Of a stretch of 33,685 nucleotides of DNA, positions 1 through 7,255 are shown piece after piece. Under the pieces are notes generated by a model, which saw nothing but the letters and a program-made list of their open reading frames with translations, ran no database searches and was not told where the DNA came from. The position numbers were made by a program, and so were the translations under genes. Where the stretch lies: positions 1 to 33,685 of the forward strand of contig JAZOPU010000099.1 of the NCBI GenBank assembly GCA_045655705.1, read 5' to 3'. Origin of the DNA: Scatosoma sp045655705. GTDB lineage: Bacteria; Bacillota; Clostridia; Christensenellales; Borkfalkiaceae. The first letter of the stretch is position 1; every line of letters begins with the position of its first letter.

Positions 1-144
1 GCCTACAAAGGCTGTATGTTTTTGACCTCTCACGACCAAGAGCTGATGAATACCGTCTGCAACCGTATTATTGAAATCAAAGATACGAAAGTGTACGACC
101 GTCAAGTATCTTACGACGAATACGTTGATGAAATTAGTCAATAA
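1..144 (+). CDS. ABC-F family ATPase, C-terminal end (partial)
   Basis: Only the last 47 codons are present; the gene begins outside the window. The frame reads AYKGCMFLTSHDQELMNTV, then CNRIIEI and a YDEYV ending. This matches the H-loop (TSHD) and following beta strand of the second nucleotide-binding domain of ABC-F proteins, whose usual wording is SHDR.FL..VCNRI.EI...YDGNYDEY. ABC-F proteins are soluble twin-ATPase factors acting on the ribosome (translation factors or antibiotic-resistance factors). The subfamily cannot be set from this fragment. It ends in TAA and is followed by a hairpin terminator, so it is probably the last gene of its transcript. Confidence 0.75.
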   Translation, partial: AYKGCMFLTSHDQELMNTVCNRIIEIKDTKVYDRQVSYDEYVDEISQ

Positions 145-163
145 AATAAAGCGAAAAAATAAG

Positions 164-204
164 ACGCTCCGATCTTCAAAAATCGGGGCGTTTCCGTCTT
201 TTTT
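164..204 (+). terminator. Rho-independent terminator after ABC-F gene
   Basis: Ten-base stem ACGCTCCGAT (164-173) pairs with ATCGGGGCGT (182-191) with one G-T wobble. A T-rich stretch ending in six T follows (199-204). Confidence 0.7.
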
Positions 205-220
205 AGCGTTTTCGTCATTT

Positions 221-227
221 TTCGACA
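221..227 (-). promoter_or_regulatory. Candidate 0A box upstream of spo0A
   Basis: The plus strand reads TTCGACA, so the minus strand carries TGTCGAA, the core of the Spo0A binding site. It lies 143 bp before the spo0A start and touches a candidate sigma-H promoter, which is the arrangement of the autoregulated spo0A promoter in Bacillus. A seven-base match can arise by chance; the position is what makes it worth noting. Confidence 0.4.
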
Positions 228-252
228 GGATATTGTAAAATAATACAAGAAT
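227..252 (+). promoter_or_regulatory. Possible sigma-H-type promoter of spo0A
   Basis: AGGATAT (227-233) resembles the sigma-H -35 consensus (AGGAWWW). GAAT at 249-252 fits the -10 (RNNGAAT, though the R position is C). The spacer is 12 bp. This is a known promoter type for spo0A in Bacilli; assignment here rests on consensus only. Confidence 0.3.
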
Positions 253-289
253 ATTTAACAACAATTTTTAAAATATTGTAAAATAATAC
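230..289 (+). repeat. Pair of 17-bp direct repeats upstream of spo0A
   Basis: The 17-mer ATATTGTAAAATAATAC occurs at 230-246 and again, identical, at 273-289, a 43-bp period. The core TATTGTAAAATAATA is a near palindrome. The second copy directly abuts the -35 of the sigma-A-like promoter, so a transcription factor operator is a reasonable reading. Confidence 0.6.
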
Positions 290-318
290 TTTACGAAAGA
301 AAAATTTTGTAGTATAAT
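290..318 (+). promoter_or_regulatory. Sigma-A-like promoter of spo0A
   Basis: TTTACG (290-295), 17-bp spacer, TATAAT (313-318), about 50 bp before the spo0A ATG. The ribosome binding site GAGGAG is at 358-363. Confidence 0.6.
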
Positions 319-369
319 ATACTTACCGTCGCGGATCGTGGCGGAATACATTTTTTTGAGGAGCGCATT

Positions 370-1134
370 ATGCGAGTTAAAAGTATTATTTTGTTGGAAA
401 ATAACAGGGCTGTATTAAGTCAATTAAAAGACGAGTTGGAAAAGCACGATGATTATCGTCTTGTGTATGCAGGGGAAGACGGCGAAGAAGAGATTCGACA
501 GATCTTAAGGGAAAAGCCCGACTTAGTAATTACGGGCATGTTTCTGCAGGGAATGGATGGTACTTCGGTGATACAGACCGTTAAAAAGACCTGGCCGGAC
601 ACTAAGGTTTTGGCGCTTGGGATTGCGAACGATGCGCTTATTGAAAAGGCGTTGTCGCTGGGTGCGCATTATTTTCTCGTTAAACCCTTCGGCGTCGAGG
701 TTGCGTTAGAGCGTATCGGCGAGCTTTTACATAAGGAGCCTAAGAACGAGGGAAACCACTACAGCACAAAGCACCGCAAAGCAATGTCCATTGAAGAGAA
801 AATCAGCGATATCTTTATTTCCATTGGAATTCCACCTCATATCAAAGGATACAGCTATTTACGTGAGGCGATTAAGCTCACGGTGGAACGGCCTTACGTA
901 ATCAACGGGGTTACGAAGGAATTATATCCATACGTTGCAGAGGTCTATAAAACGACTTCAAGCAAGGTCGAGCGAGCCATTCGACACGCAATTGAAGTGG
1001 CTTGGAACCGTGGCAGGGTGGATGCAATTAACGCAATCTTTGGCACGAGAGTATATCTTGGCACGGAAAAGCCTACCAACAGTGAATTTATCGCTTTGGT
1101 CGCGGACAAGCTGATTTTAGAGAGTATGATGTAA
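370..1134 (+). CDS. spo0A: Spo0A response regulator with degenerate receiver domain
   Basis: 254 aa. The C-terminal half (about 140-254) is unmistakable Spo0A DNA-binding domain: IGIPPHIKGYSYLREAI, then VERAIRHAIEVAWNRG (recognition helix region) and KPTNSEFIALVADKL. The N-terminal half aligns as a CheY-like receiver, but its phosphorylation machinery is largely gone. The acidic pair after beta1 (DD in Bacillus subtilis) is Glu10-Asn11. The phospho-acceptor Asp is Gly56 (PDLVITGMF). The switch Thr/Ser is Gly (VLALGIAN). Only the Lys of VKPFG remains. Spo0A normally dimerises on phosphorelay phosphorylation and commits cells to sporulation; this copy cannot be phosphorylated at that site. GAGGAG lies 6 nt before the ATG. 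It is a single gene flanked by terminators, with a candidate 0A box upstream. Identification as Spo0A is secure; constitutive or ligand-controlled activity is inference. Confidence 0.95.
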   Translation: MRVKSIILLENNRAVLSQLKDELEKHDDYRLVYAGEDGEEEIRQILREKPDLVITGMFLQGMDGTSVIQTVKKTWPDTKVLALGIANDALIEKALSLGAHYFLVKPFGVEVALERIGELLHKEPKNEGNHYSTKHRKAMSIEEKISDIFISIGIPPHIKGYSYLREAIKLTVERPYVINGVTKELYPYVAEVYKTTSSKVERAIRHAIEVAWNRGRVDAINAIFGTRVYLGTEKPTNSEFIALVADKLILESMM

Positions 1135-1139
1135 AAAGA

Positions 1140-1165
1140 AAAGGACCGTTGCAAAACGGTCCTTT
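1140..1165. terminator. Bidirectional terminator between spo0A and groEL
   Basis: Perfect 11-bp stem AAAGGACCGTT (1140-1150) and AACGGTCCTTT (1155-1165) with loop GCAA. It is A-rich before and T-rich after, so it can serve both convergent genes. Confidence 0.85.
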
Positions 1166-1179
1166 CAGTTTCTATGGGA

Positions 1180-2805
1180 TTAATACATGCCGCCCATATC
1201 TCCGCCGGGTGCAGGAGCAACAGGAGGGGTGGGGATGTCGGTTACGATGCTTTCCGTGGTCAGCAGCGTGGCTGCAACCGACGCCGCATTCTGCAATACG
1301 GAACGAGTAACTTTCGTCGGGTCGATAATACCGCTTTCAACCATATTGCAATATTGATTGTTGAGGGCGTCGAAGCCAAAGCCTTCTTCGTTCTTAGTCA
1401 AGACTTTATCTACGATAACCGAGCCGTCCAAGCCTGCGTTTTTCGCAATTTGACGGATAGGTTCTTCTAAGGCTTTCAAAACGATTGCCGCACCCGTTTT
1501 TTCATCGCCGCTTAAAGAAGCAACAAGCTTCTTCACAACGGAAACGGAGGAGAGGAGTGCGCTGCCGCCACCGGGAACGTAACCTTCTTCTACCGCTGCA
1601 CGCGTTGCCGCCAAAGCGTCGTCGATACGGAGCTTCTTCTCTTTCATTTCTACTTCTGTAGCCGCGCCTACGCTGATTACCGCTACGCCGCCTGCAAGCT
1701 TCGCCAAGCGTTCTTGCAATTTTTCTCTGTCGTAATCAGATTTCGTTTCCGCGATTTGCGATTTGATAGAGGAAATGCGGTCTTTAATCGCTTCTGCATC
1801 GCCTGCACCGCCAACGATAGTGGTGTTTTCTTTGTCAACGCGTACGGTAGCTGCTCTACCAAGCATATTCAACGTTACGTCTTTGAAGTCAAGTCCCAAA
1901 TCGGTGGAAATTACTTCACCGCCCGTCAAAACAGCGATATCGCGGAGCATTTCCTTTCTTCTGTCGCCAAACCCGGGAGCTTTTACTGCAACGGAGTTAA
2001 ATACGCCTTTTAACTTATTCACAATCAAAGCCGCGAGAGCGTCGCCTTCCACGTCTTCTGCGATAATCAAAAGTTTTGCGCCCTGTTGCGCAAGGGGTTC
2101 GATAACGGGCAAAATTTCCTGTAAGCTGGAAATTTTCTTATCCGTGATGAGGATATAGGGATTTTCAAGCACGGCTTCCATCTTGTCCGTGTTGGTTACC
2201 ATATAAGCGGACGCATAGCCACGGTCGAACTGCATACCTTCTACAGTATTGAGTTCGGTATTCATCGATTTACCTTCTTCAACGGTAATAACGCCGTCTT
2301 TGCCTACGATTTCCATTGCTTTTGCAATCAATGCGCCAACTTCCGCGCTTCCTGCGGAAATGGAAGCGGTTTGTTCAATCGCTTTGTTGCTTTCAACCGC
2401 TTTGGAAATATTTTTAAGGTGGGCTACGGTAGCGTCAACCGCCTTTTTGATGCCGTCTTTCAAGATGATGGGATTTGCTCCGGCTGCAAGGTTTTTAAGC
2501 CCTTCGCGTACAATCGCTTGCGCCAAAACAACGGCGGTCGTCGTGCCGTCGCCCGCCACGTCGTTGGTTTTGGTGGAAACTTCTTTAACGAGTTGTGCGC
2601 CCATATTTTCAAACGGATCGCCAAGTTCGATTTCTTTTGCGATCGTCACACCGTCGTTGGTGATAAGGGGCGCACCGAATTTTCTATCGAGCACCACGTT
2701 TCTACCTTTAGGACCGAGCGTGATTTTCACCGTATCCGCGAGTACGTTTACGCCCGTTTCAAGGGCTTTTCTTGCATTTTCACCGTATTTAATCTGTTTA
2801 GCCAT
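1180..2805 (-). CDS. groEL: Chaperonin GroEL (Hsp60)
   Basis: 541 aa, full family length. It starts MAKQIKYGENARKALETGV and carries the ATP-binding GDGTTTA motif near residue 86. Further conserved stretches are the GFGDRRKEML region of the apical domain and VEEGYVPGGGSALL, and it ends with the short Gly-Met tail (GGDMGGMY) typical of group I chaperonins. It forms the 14-mer folding chamber in the cytosol with GroES. It lies 28 bp downstream of groES on the same strand and is clearly co-transcribed; GGAG precedes the ATG. No CIRCE (HrcA) inverted repeat is visible upstream of the operon, so heat control may differ from Bacillus. Confidence 0.98.
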   Translation of the reverse strand: MAKQIKYGENARKALETGVNVLADTVKITLGPKGRNVVLDRKFGAPLITNDGVTIAKEIELGDPFENMGAQLVKEVSTKTNDVAGDGTTTAVVLAQAIVREGLKNLAAGANPIILKDGIKKAVDATVAHLKNISKAVESNKAIEQTASISAGSAEVGALIAKAMEIVGKDGVITVEEGKSMNTELNTVEGMQFDRGYASAYMVTNTDKMEAVLENPYILITDKKISSLQEILPVIEPLAQQGAKLLIIAEDVEGDALAALIVNKLKGVFNSVAVKAPGFGDRRKEMLRDIAVLTGGEVISTDLGLDFKDVTLNMLGRAATVRVDKENTTIVGGAGDAEAIKDRISSIKSQIAETKSDYDREKLQERLAKLAGGVAVISVGAATEVEMKEKKLRIDDALAATRAAVEEGYVPGGGSALLSSVSVVKKLVASLSGDEKTGAAIVLKALEEPIRQIAKNAGLDGSVIVDKVLTKNEEGFGFDALNNQYCNMVESGIIDPTKVTRSVLQNAASVAATLLTTESIVTDIPTPPVAPAPGGDMGGMY

Positions 2806-2833
2806 TTTTCTTTGATCTCCTTAGATAAATATA

Positions 2834-3121
2834 TCAGTCTTCCACGATCGCGAGAATGTCGCTTTGTTTGATAATCGTGAATTCTTTGCCGTCCACTTTA
2901 AAATTAGAGCCAGCATAGTTCGCGCAAAGCACTTTGTCGCCAACTTTCACTTGCATAATAATTTCTTTTCCGTCGATAACCCCGCCAGGGCCAACCGCAA
3001 CGACTTGGCAGGTTTGGGGCTTTTCCTGAGCGGACGAAGGGAGAAAGAAACCGCTTTTCGTTTTTTCTTCTACGTTCACGCTTTCCACGACGACTTTGTC
3101 GAATAAAGGTTTAATGTTCAT
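2834..3121 (-). CDS. groES: Co-chaperonin GroES (Hsp10)
   Basis: 95 aa from the ATG at 3121, with GGAGG about 8 nt upstream on the minus strand. An upstream in-frame extension exists but has no ribosome binding site and runs through the promoter. Conserved pattern: MNIKPLFDKVVVE, then the mobile loop TKSGFFLP, VVAVGPGG, VKVGDKVLCANYAG and a DILAIVED end. It caps the GroEL ring. First gene of the groES-groEL operon. Confidence 0.97.
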   Translation of the reverse strand: MNIKPLFDKVVVESVNVEEKTKSGFFLPSSAQEKPQTCQVVAVGPGGVIDGKEIIMQVKVGDKVLCANYAGSNFKVDGKEFTIIKQSDILAIVED

Positions 3122-3179
3122 AAGATATCCTCCGATGATTTTACGCCGATAGGGCGAATAATTTTTTTTATACGCATTT

Positions 3180-3207
3180 ATTATAAACGCATTTTCACGC
3201 CCGTCAA
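3180..3207 (-). promoter_or_regulatory. Promoter of groES-groEL
   Basis: On the minus strand TTGACG (3202-3207), 16-bp spacer, TATAAT (3180-3185), about 60 bp before the groES ATG. No CIRCE or clear CtsR repeat overlaps it. Confidence 0.65.
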
Positions 3208-3279
3208 ACAAAAAACGGGAAAATTCTTCCAAAAAATTTTATAGGGTGTAAAGTTCACTCAAAAAAAGCGTTCAAAACA

Positions 3280-3308
3280 TTGATTTTCACAAAAAAATGT
3301 GATATAAT
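3280..3308 (+). promoter_or_regulatory. Promoter of the comEB-purB-cassette operon
   Basis: TTGATT (3280-3285), 17-bp spacer, TATAAT (3303-3308). The first gene starts at 3343 with GGAGGA at 3330-3335. Confidence 0.7.
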
Positions 3309-3342
3309 CAATAATGGATAACGTTACACGGAGGAAGAATGC

Positions 3343-3801
3343 ATGGCAAAAATGGATAGATGGGATCGCCGTTTTATGGAACTTACGGAAACGGTCGCTA
3401 AGTGGTCGAGCTGTTATCAACAAAACCGCCACGTAGGCGCGGTGATCGTCAAAGATAAGCGTGTCATGACGACGGGCTATAACGGCGCGCCGTCGGGGAT
3501 AAAAAGTTGTGAAGAAAAGGGCGAATGTTTGCGCCGAAAACTGAATATTCCAAGCGGTACGAAACACGAGCTTTGTTTTGCCGTTCACGCGGAGCAAAAC
3601 GCCATTATCCAAGCGGCGAAATGCGGGATCAATATCAGCGGAGCAACGCTATATTGCACGCACCAGCCCTGCGTGATTTGCGCGAAAATGATTATTAACG
3701 CGGGGATTGTGCGGGTTGTGTATAAAGAAGGCTACCCCGACGAATTTTCTATGCAACTATTCGACGAAGCAGGCGTTATTGTTGAAAAATATGAAGAATA
3801 A
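3343..3801 (+). CDS. comEB: dCMP deaminase (ComEB-like)
   Basis: 152 aa, normal length. It is a zinc cytidine/deoxycytidylate deaminase: zinc and catalytic motif His82-Ala-Glu84 (FAVHAEQNAII) and the Cys pair PCVIC (Cys110, Cys113). The N-terminal WDRRFMELTETVAKWSSC and TTGYNGAPSG segments are typical of bacterial dCMP deaminases, which convert dCMP to dUMP to feed thymidylate synthesis. First gene of a plus-strand operon with short spacings (11, 8, 21 and 14 bp to the following genes). Only the enzymatic role can be claimed; a link with competence is just the historical gene name. Confidence 0.93.
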   Translation: MAKMDRWDRRFMELTETVAKWSSCYQQNRHVGAVIVKDKRVMTTGYNGAPSGIKSCEEKGECLRRKLNIPSGTKHELCFAVHAEQNAIIQAAKCGINISGATLYCTHQPCVICAKMIINAGIVRVVYKEGYPDEFSMQLFDEAGVIVEKYEE

Positions 3802-3812
3802 AGGAGAGAACT

Positions 3813-4334
3813 ATGCAAAATCCTATTATTACGTTTGAAATGGCAAACGGCAAAACGTTTAAAGCGGAGCTTTATCCAGACAAAGCCCCTAACACCGTAA
3901 ACAACTTTTTATCGCTCGTGCAAAAAGGTTTTTATAACGGACTTATTTTCCACCGCGTGATCGCGGGTTTTATGATCCAAGGTGGCGACCCTGACGGCAG
4001 GGGTACGGGCGGACCCGGATATCATATTAAAGGCGAATTTTCGTCCAACGGATTTAAACAAAACGATATCGCGCACGTGCGCGGCGTTTTGTCCATGGCG
4101 CGTGCGCAACATCCCGATTCCGCAGGCTCGCAGTTTTTCGTTATGCACGAAGACGCGGATTATCTCGACGGGCAGTATGCCGCGTTTGGGAAAGTGATTG
4201 AAGGCATGGAAACGGTGGACGAGATTGCAAACGTAAAAACGGATTGGAGCGATCGTCCTTTTGAAGAGAAAAAAATGAAAAGCGTAACGGCGGAAACGTT
4301 TGGACAAACGTACGAAGAGCCGCAAAAGGCGTGA
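3813..4334 (+). CDS. ppiB: Cyclophilin-type peptidyl-prolyl cis-trans isomerase
   Basis: 173 aa, no signal peptide, so cytosolic. Core cyclophilin motifs are in order: YPDKAPNTVNNFLSL, FYNGLIFHRVIAGFMIQGGDP (with the catalytic Arg), then GVLSMARA, SAGSQFFV and LDGQYAAFGKVIEGM. It catalyses proline isomerisation during protein folding. AAGGAGAG is just upstream of the ATG, 11 bp after comEB. The C-terminal extension past about residue 150 is a little longer than in minimal cyclophilins. Confidence 0.95.
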   Translation: MQNPIITFEMANGKTFKAELYPDKAPNTVNNFLSLVQKGFYNGLIFHRVIAGFMIQGGDPDGRGTGGPGYHIKGEFSSNGFKQNDIAHVRGVLSMARAQHPDSAGSQFFVMHEDADYLDGQYAAFGKVIEGMETVDEIANVKTDWSDRPFEEKKMKSVTAETFGQTYEEPQKA

Positions 4335-4342
4335 GGTAGGCT

Positions 4343-5779
4343 ATGACGGATAATTCTATCTATATCAATCCGCTTACCACCCGTTATGCAAGCAAAGAAA
4401 TGCAACGGGCGTTTTCCGACGAAAAGCGTTTCAAGCTTTGGAGAAAGCTTTGGATTGCGCTTGCGGAATCGGAAATGGAGCTGGGCTTAAATATCACGAG
4501 GGAGCAAGTAGACGAGCTGAAAAAATACGCCGAAGATATCGACTACGAGCTTGCGGCACAGTTTGAAAAAGAAGTTCGCCACGACGTAATGGCGCACGTA
4601 AAAGCCTACGGCGCATACGCAAAAAAAGCAATGCCCATTATCCACCTTGGTGCAACGAGCTGTTTTGTGGATTGCAACGCGGAAGCGATTATGATCGACG
4701 AAGCGTTGGATATTGTGATAAACAAGCTCGTCAACGTAATGGACAAGCTCAAAAAGTTTGCGCTTGCGTATAAAGATATGCCTACGCTTGGCTTTACGCA
4801 TTTACAGCCCGCACAGCTCACGACGGTTGGCAAACGCGCTACGCTTTGGCTTCAAGACCTTTCTATGGACTATGAAAACCTTATGCACGCGAAAAATTCT
4901 ATCAAGCTTCGCGGTGTAAAAGGCACGACGGGTACGCAGGCAAGCTTTATGGAGCTGTTTGGCGGCGACGAAGAAAAGGTCAAAAAACTGCAAGAAAAAG
5001 TCGTGCAAAAAATGGGATATAATAAAGTGTACGGCGTTACGGGGCAAACGTATCCGAGAAAACTCGATTATAATATTTTATGCGTACTTTCGCAGGTAGC
5101 GCAAAGCGCGTATAAATTTTCCAACGATATCCGATTGTTGCAAAATATGAAAGAAATCGAAGAACCGTTTGGAAAAAATCAAATCGGGTCGTCAGCAATG
5201 GCGTATAAGCGCAATCCTATGCGCTCCGAGCGTATCGGCGGACTTGCTCGCTACGTGATATCGCTTCCTATGAACAGCGCAATCACTTCTTCCACGCAAT
5301 GGTTTGAAAGAACACTCGACGACTCGGCAAACCGCCGTATCGTCAATGCACAGGCGTTTTTGGCGGTGGATGCGATACTCAATATCTATATGAACGTAGC
5401 GGAAAATCTCGTCGTATACGATAAAGTGATTGCAAAGCATATCCGTGCGGAATTGCCGTTTATGGCGACGGAAAATATTATGATGGAATGTGTAAAAGCG
5501 GGCGGGGATAGACAAGAACTGCACGAACGTATTCGTGTTTTGTCTATGGAAGCAGGTAGAAACGTCAAGGTGGAAGGCAAGGAAAACAATTTGATTGACC
5601 TTATCAAACAAGACGAGTTATTCAAACCCGTTTGGGTGCGTTTAGACGATATACTCGACGCGAAAAACTTTATCGGCAGAGCACCTTCGCAAACGGTGGA
5701 ATTTATCGAAAACGAGATTGACCCGATTTTGCAAAAACACCAAAACGCGCTTGGACAAACGGGCGACGTACGCGTATAA
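4343..5779 (+). CDS. purB: Adenylosuccinate lyase
   Basis: 478 aa, at the size of the longer PurB subgroup. The fumarase/aspartase superfamily signature is GSSAMAYKRNPMRSE. Conserved GATSCFV (substrate binding; His in the preceding IIHLG), GFTHLQPAQ and the KGTTGTQASF segment are all present. It catalyses two steps of purine synthesis (SAICAR to AICAR, and adenylosuccinate to AMP). It lies 8 bp after ppiB and 21 bp before the HPr-kinase-like gene with no promoter visible between, so the downstream cassette is likely transcribed with it. Confidence 0.97.
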   Translation: MTDNSIYINPLTTRYASKEMQRAFSDEKRFKLWRKLWIALAESEMELGLNITREQVDELKKYAEDIDYELAAQFEKEVRHDVMAHVKAYGAYAKKAMPIIHLGATSCFVDCNAEAIMIDEALDIVINKLVNVMDKLKKFALAYKDMPTLGFTHLQPAQLTTVGKRATLWLQDLSMDYENLMHAKNSIKLRGVKGTTGTQASFMELFGGDEEKVKKLQEKVVQKMGYNKVYGVTGQTYPRKLDYNILCVLSQVAQSAYKFSNDIRLLQNMKEIEEPFGKNQIGSSAMAYKRNPMRSERIGGLARYVISLPMNSAITSSTQWFERTLDDSANRRIVNAQAFLAVDAILNIYMNVAENLVVYDKVIAKHIRAELPFMATENIMMECVKAGGDRQELHERIRVLSMEAGRNVKVEGKENNLIDLIKQDELFKPVWVRLDDILDAKNFIGRAPSQTVEFIENEIDPILQKHQNALGQTGDVRV

Positions 5780-5800
5780 AAAGCCGTAAAGGGGAAAAGT

Positions 5801-6514
5801 ATGGTTTATGAGATCGCAGGACTTCGTATCCTGATTGAAAATAGGTGTAAATATACCGACGCGTTTTGTAAGGGGTATTTAGCGCAAGACCAAAGCGCGC
5901 CTGTCGATATTTCGGCAAAAGTAACAAACGAAGAGTTTTACGCGGAAAAAGAGCTTTCGGGTAATTTTTCCGACGGCTACGTGGAAAATATTTGTTTGTA
6001 TAGAACCATTTGCCGTCAACTGCCTATGAAAAACAGAATGTTGTTGCACGCGGCGGTGCTTGCCGTAGACGGGGACGCGTATGCGTTTTTGGGCAGGAGC
6101 GGCACGGGTAAATCCACGCACACGGGGCTTTGGATGCAATATCTTGAAAACGTTACCATCGTCAACGGCGACAAGCCTATTTTAGAGCAAACGCAAGACG
6201 GTTTTATTGCCCACGGCACGCCGTGGAATGGAAAGGAAGGGCTGGGGAATAATATTTCCGTGCCCTTGAAAGGCTTGTGCTTTTTAGAGCAGGCAAAGCA
6301 AAACGAAATCGTGCGTTTAACACCCGCGGAAGCGGCGGGGCGTATATTTTCGCAAATACTCTTCCCGCAAGACGAAGAAAACGCAGCAAAAACCTTGGAA
6401 ATGACGGACGCGCTGGTTACCAACGTGCCTTGTTATCTTTTGAAATGCGATATTTCCAAGCAAGCGGTGCAAACGTCCTATGAAAAAATGACGGGTAAAA
6501 AATACGAAAAATAA
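5801..6514 (+). CDS. HPr-kinase-like (HprK-related) ATPase
   Basis: 237 aa. The P-loop is GRSGTGKST at 98-106, preceded by LLHAAVLAV (82-89) and followed by NGDKPIL (122-128). This order is characteristic of HprK-related kinases that sit beside PqqD-like proteins, not of classical HPr kinase/phosphorylase, which is longer with an N-terminal domain. In some lasso peptide clusters a related kinase phosphorylates the precursor peptide (PadeK-type); whether this one acts on a peptide is inference. The start is an ATG with AAAGGGG upstream. First gene of a four-gene block with PqqD, S24/S26-type peptidase and ABC exporter. Confidence 0.8.
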   Translation: MVYEIAGLRILIENRCKYTDAFCKGYLAQDQSAPVDISAKVTNEEFYAEKELSGNFSDGYVENICLYRTICRQLPMKNRMLLHAAVLAVDGDAYAFLGRSGTGKSTHTGLWMQYLENVTIVNGDKPILEQTQDGFIAHGTPWNGKEGLGNNISVPLKGLCFLEQAKQNEIVRLTPAEAAGRIFSQILFPQDEENAAKTLEMTDALVTNVPCYLLKCDISKQAVQTSYEKMTGKKYEK

Positions 6515-6528
6515 GTGAGGGTATATAT

Positions 6529-6792
6529 ATGAAAATCAAAAACGGATTTGTGGTGAGAAAGGTTGGCGGGGAGAGCGTTGTCGTGCCCGTTGGCGAAATG
6601 AGTAAAGAATTTCACGGTATGATCAATCTCAACGAAACGGGTGCGTTCCTTTGGGAATTTTTCACGAAAGAACATACCGTAGACGAAGGCGTAGCCGCGC
6701 TTCTTAACGAATACGACGTGGAAGAAAGTGTTGCGCGTGCGGACGTGGAAGCGTTCGTGCAAACGATTGCGGAAAACGGCTTTGCGCTTTGA
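6529..6792 (+). CDS. PqqD-family peptide-recognition protein
   Basis: 87 aa. The sequence VVVPVGEMSKEFHGMINLNETGAFLWEFF, then a helix-rich C-terminus (VDEGVAALLNEYDVEE, VEAFVQTIAENGFAL), matches PqqD-type RiPP recognition elements. These are small winged-helix proteins that hold leader peptides for modifying enzymes. GAGGG lies before the ATG, 14 bp after the kinase-like gene. No radical SAM or cyclase partner is in the window, so the client is unknown. Confidence 0.85.
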   Translation: MKIKNGFVVRKVGGESVVVPVGEMSKEFHGMINLNETGAFLWEFFTKEHTVDEGVAALLNEYDVEESVARADVEAFVQTIAENGFAL

Positions 6793-6793
6793 T

Positions 6794-7255
6794 ATGCAAA
6801 AAGAAACGTTAAAAATTGAAGAAGTGCTTGCCCTGCAAGGACAATACGTAGGTCCAACGGTGGGCGTGAGTATGTTGCCTATGCTCAAAAACCGTCGGGA
6901 TACTATCGTGGTCAAGCCCAAAACCGAGCGTTTACAGCCTTTGGACGTGGCGTTATATCGGCGTGGTAAAGACTACGTGTTGCACCGCGTTATTAAACCC
7001 GTAAACGACGGGTATATCATTCGCGGGGATAATTGCTATGCAGACGAATATATTCCCGAAAACGACGTTTTCGGGGTTTTAACGGAGTTTTTCCGCAAAG
7101 ATAAACACTATTTTTGCACGGATAAAAAATATATCCGCTATGCAAAACGCCGTGTGAAAAATTATAAAACACGTCGAGTTTTTATAAGAATAAAATGGAA
7201 ACTCAAAGGCATTGCAAAGCGAATTTTGAAAATTTTGGGGATTAGAAAAAAGTGA
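6794..7255 (+). CDS. S24/S26-type (signal-peptidase-like) peptidase
   Basis: 153 aa from the ATG at 6794, one base after the PqqD stop, so probably translationally coupled. The catalytic Ser region is GVSMLPML (Ser26), followed by RRDTIVV, DVALYRR, then YVLHRVI with His64 at the general-base position, and IIRGDNC. A Ser-His arrangement is that of SipW/eukaryotic-type signal peptidases, not the Ser-Lys of bacterial type I. There is no clear N-terminal membrane anchor; the C-terminus is strongly basic (about 110-153). It may process a peptide, for example a leader, but the substrate is not visible. A LexA-like role is unlikely without a DNA-binding domain. Confidence 0.7.
   Translation: MQKETLKIEEVLALQGQYVGPTVGVSMLPMLKNRRDTIVVKPKTERLQPLDVALYRRGKDYVLHRVIKPVNDGYIIRGDNCYADEYIPENDVFGVLTEFFRKDKHYFCTDKKYIRYAKRRVKNYKTRRVFIRIKWKLKGIAKRILKILGIRKK

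Noticed and set aside
230..289. 17-bp direct repeats as a CRISPR remnant
   Set aside because: Only two copies, AT-rich and part of a promoter region; no cas genes in the window.
1763..2815. Long plus-strand open frames opposite groEL
   Set aside because: They are antisense shadows of a fully conserved groEL, have low-complexity Ser/Ala/Phe-rich translations and no ribosome binding sites.
3122..3232. Search for a CIRCE (HrcA) or CtsR operator upstream of groES
   Set aside because: No TTAGCACTC-N9-GAGTGCTAA repeat or paired GGTCAAA heptads are present; only a sigma-A promoter is supported.
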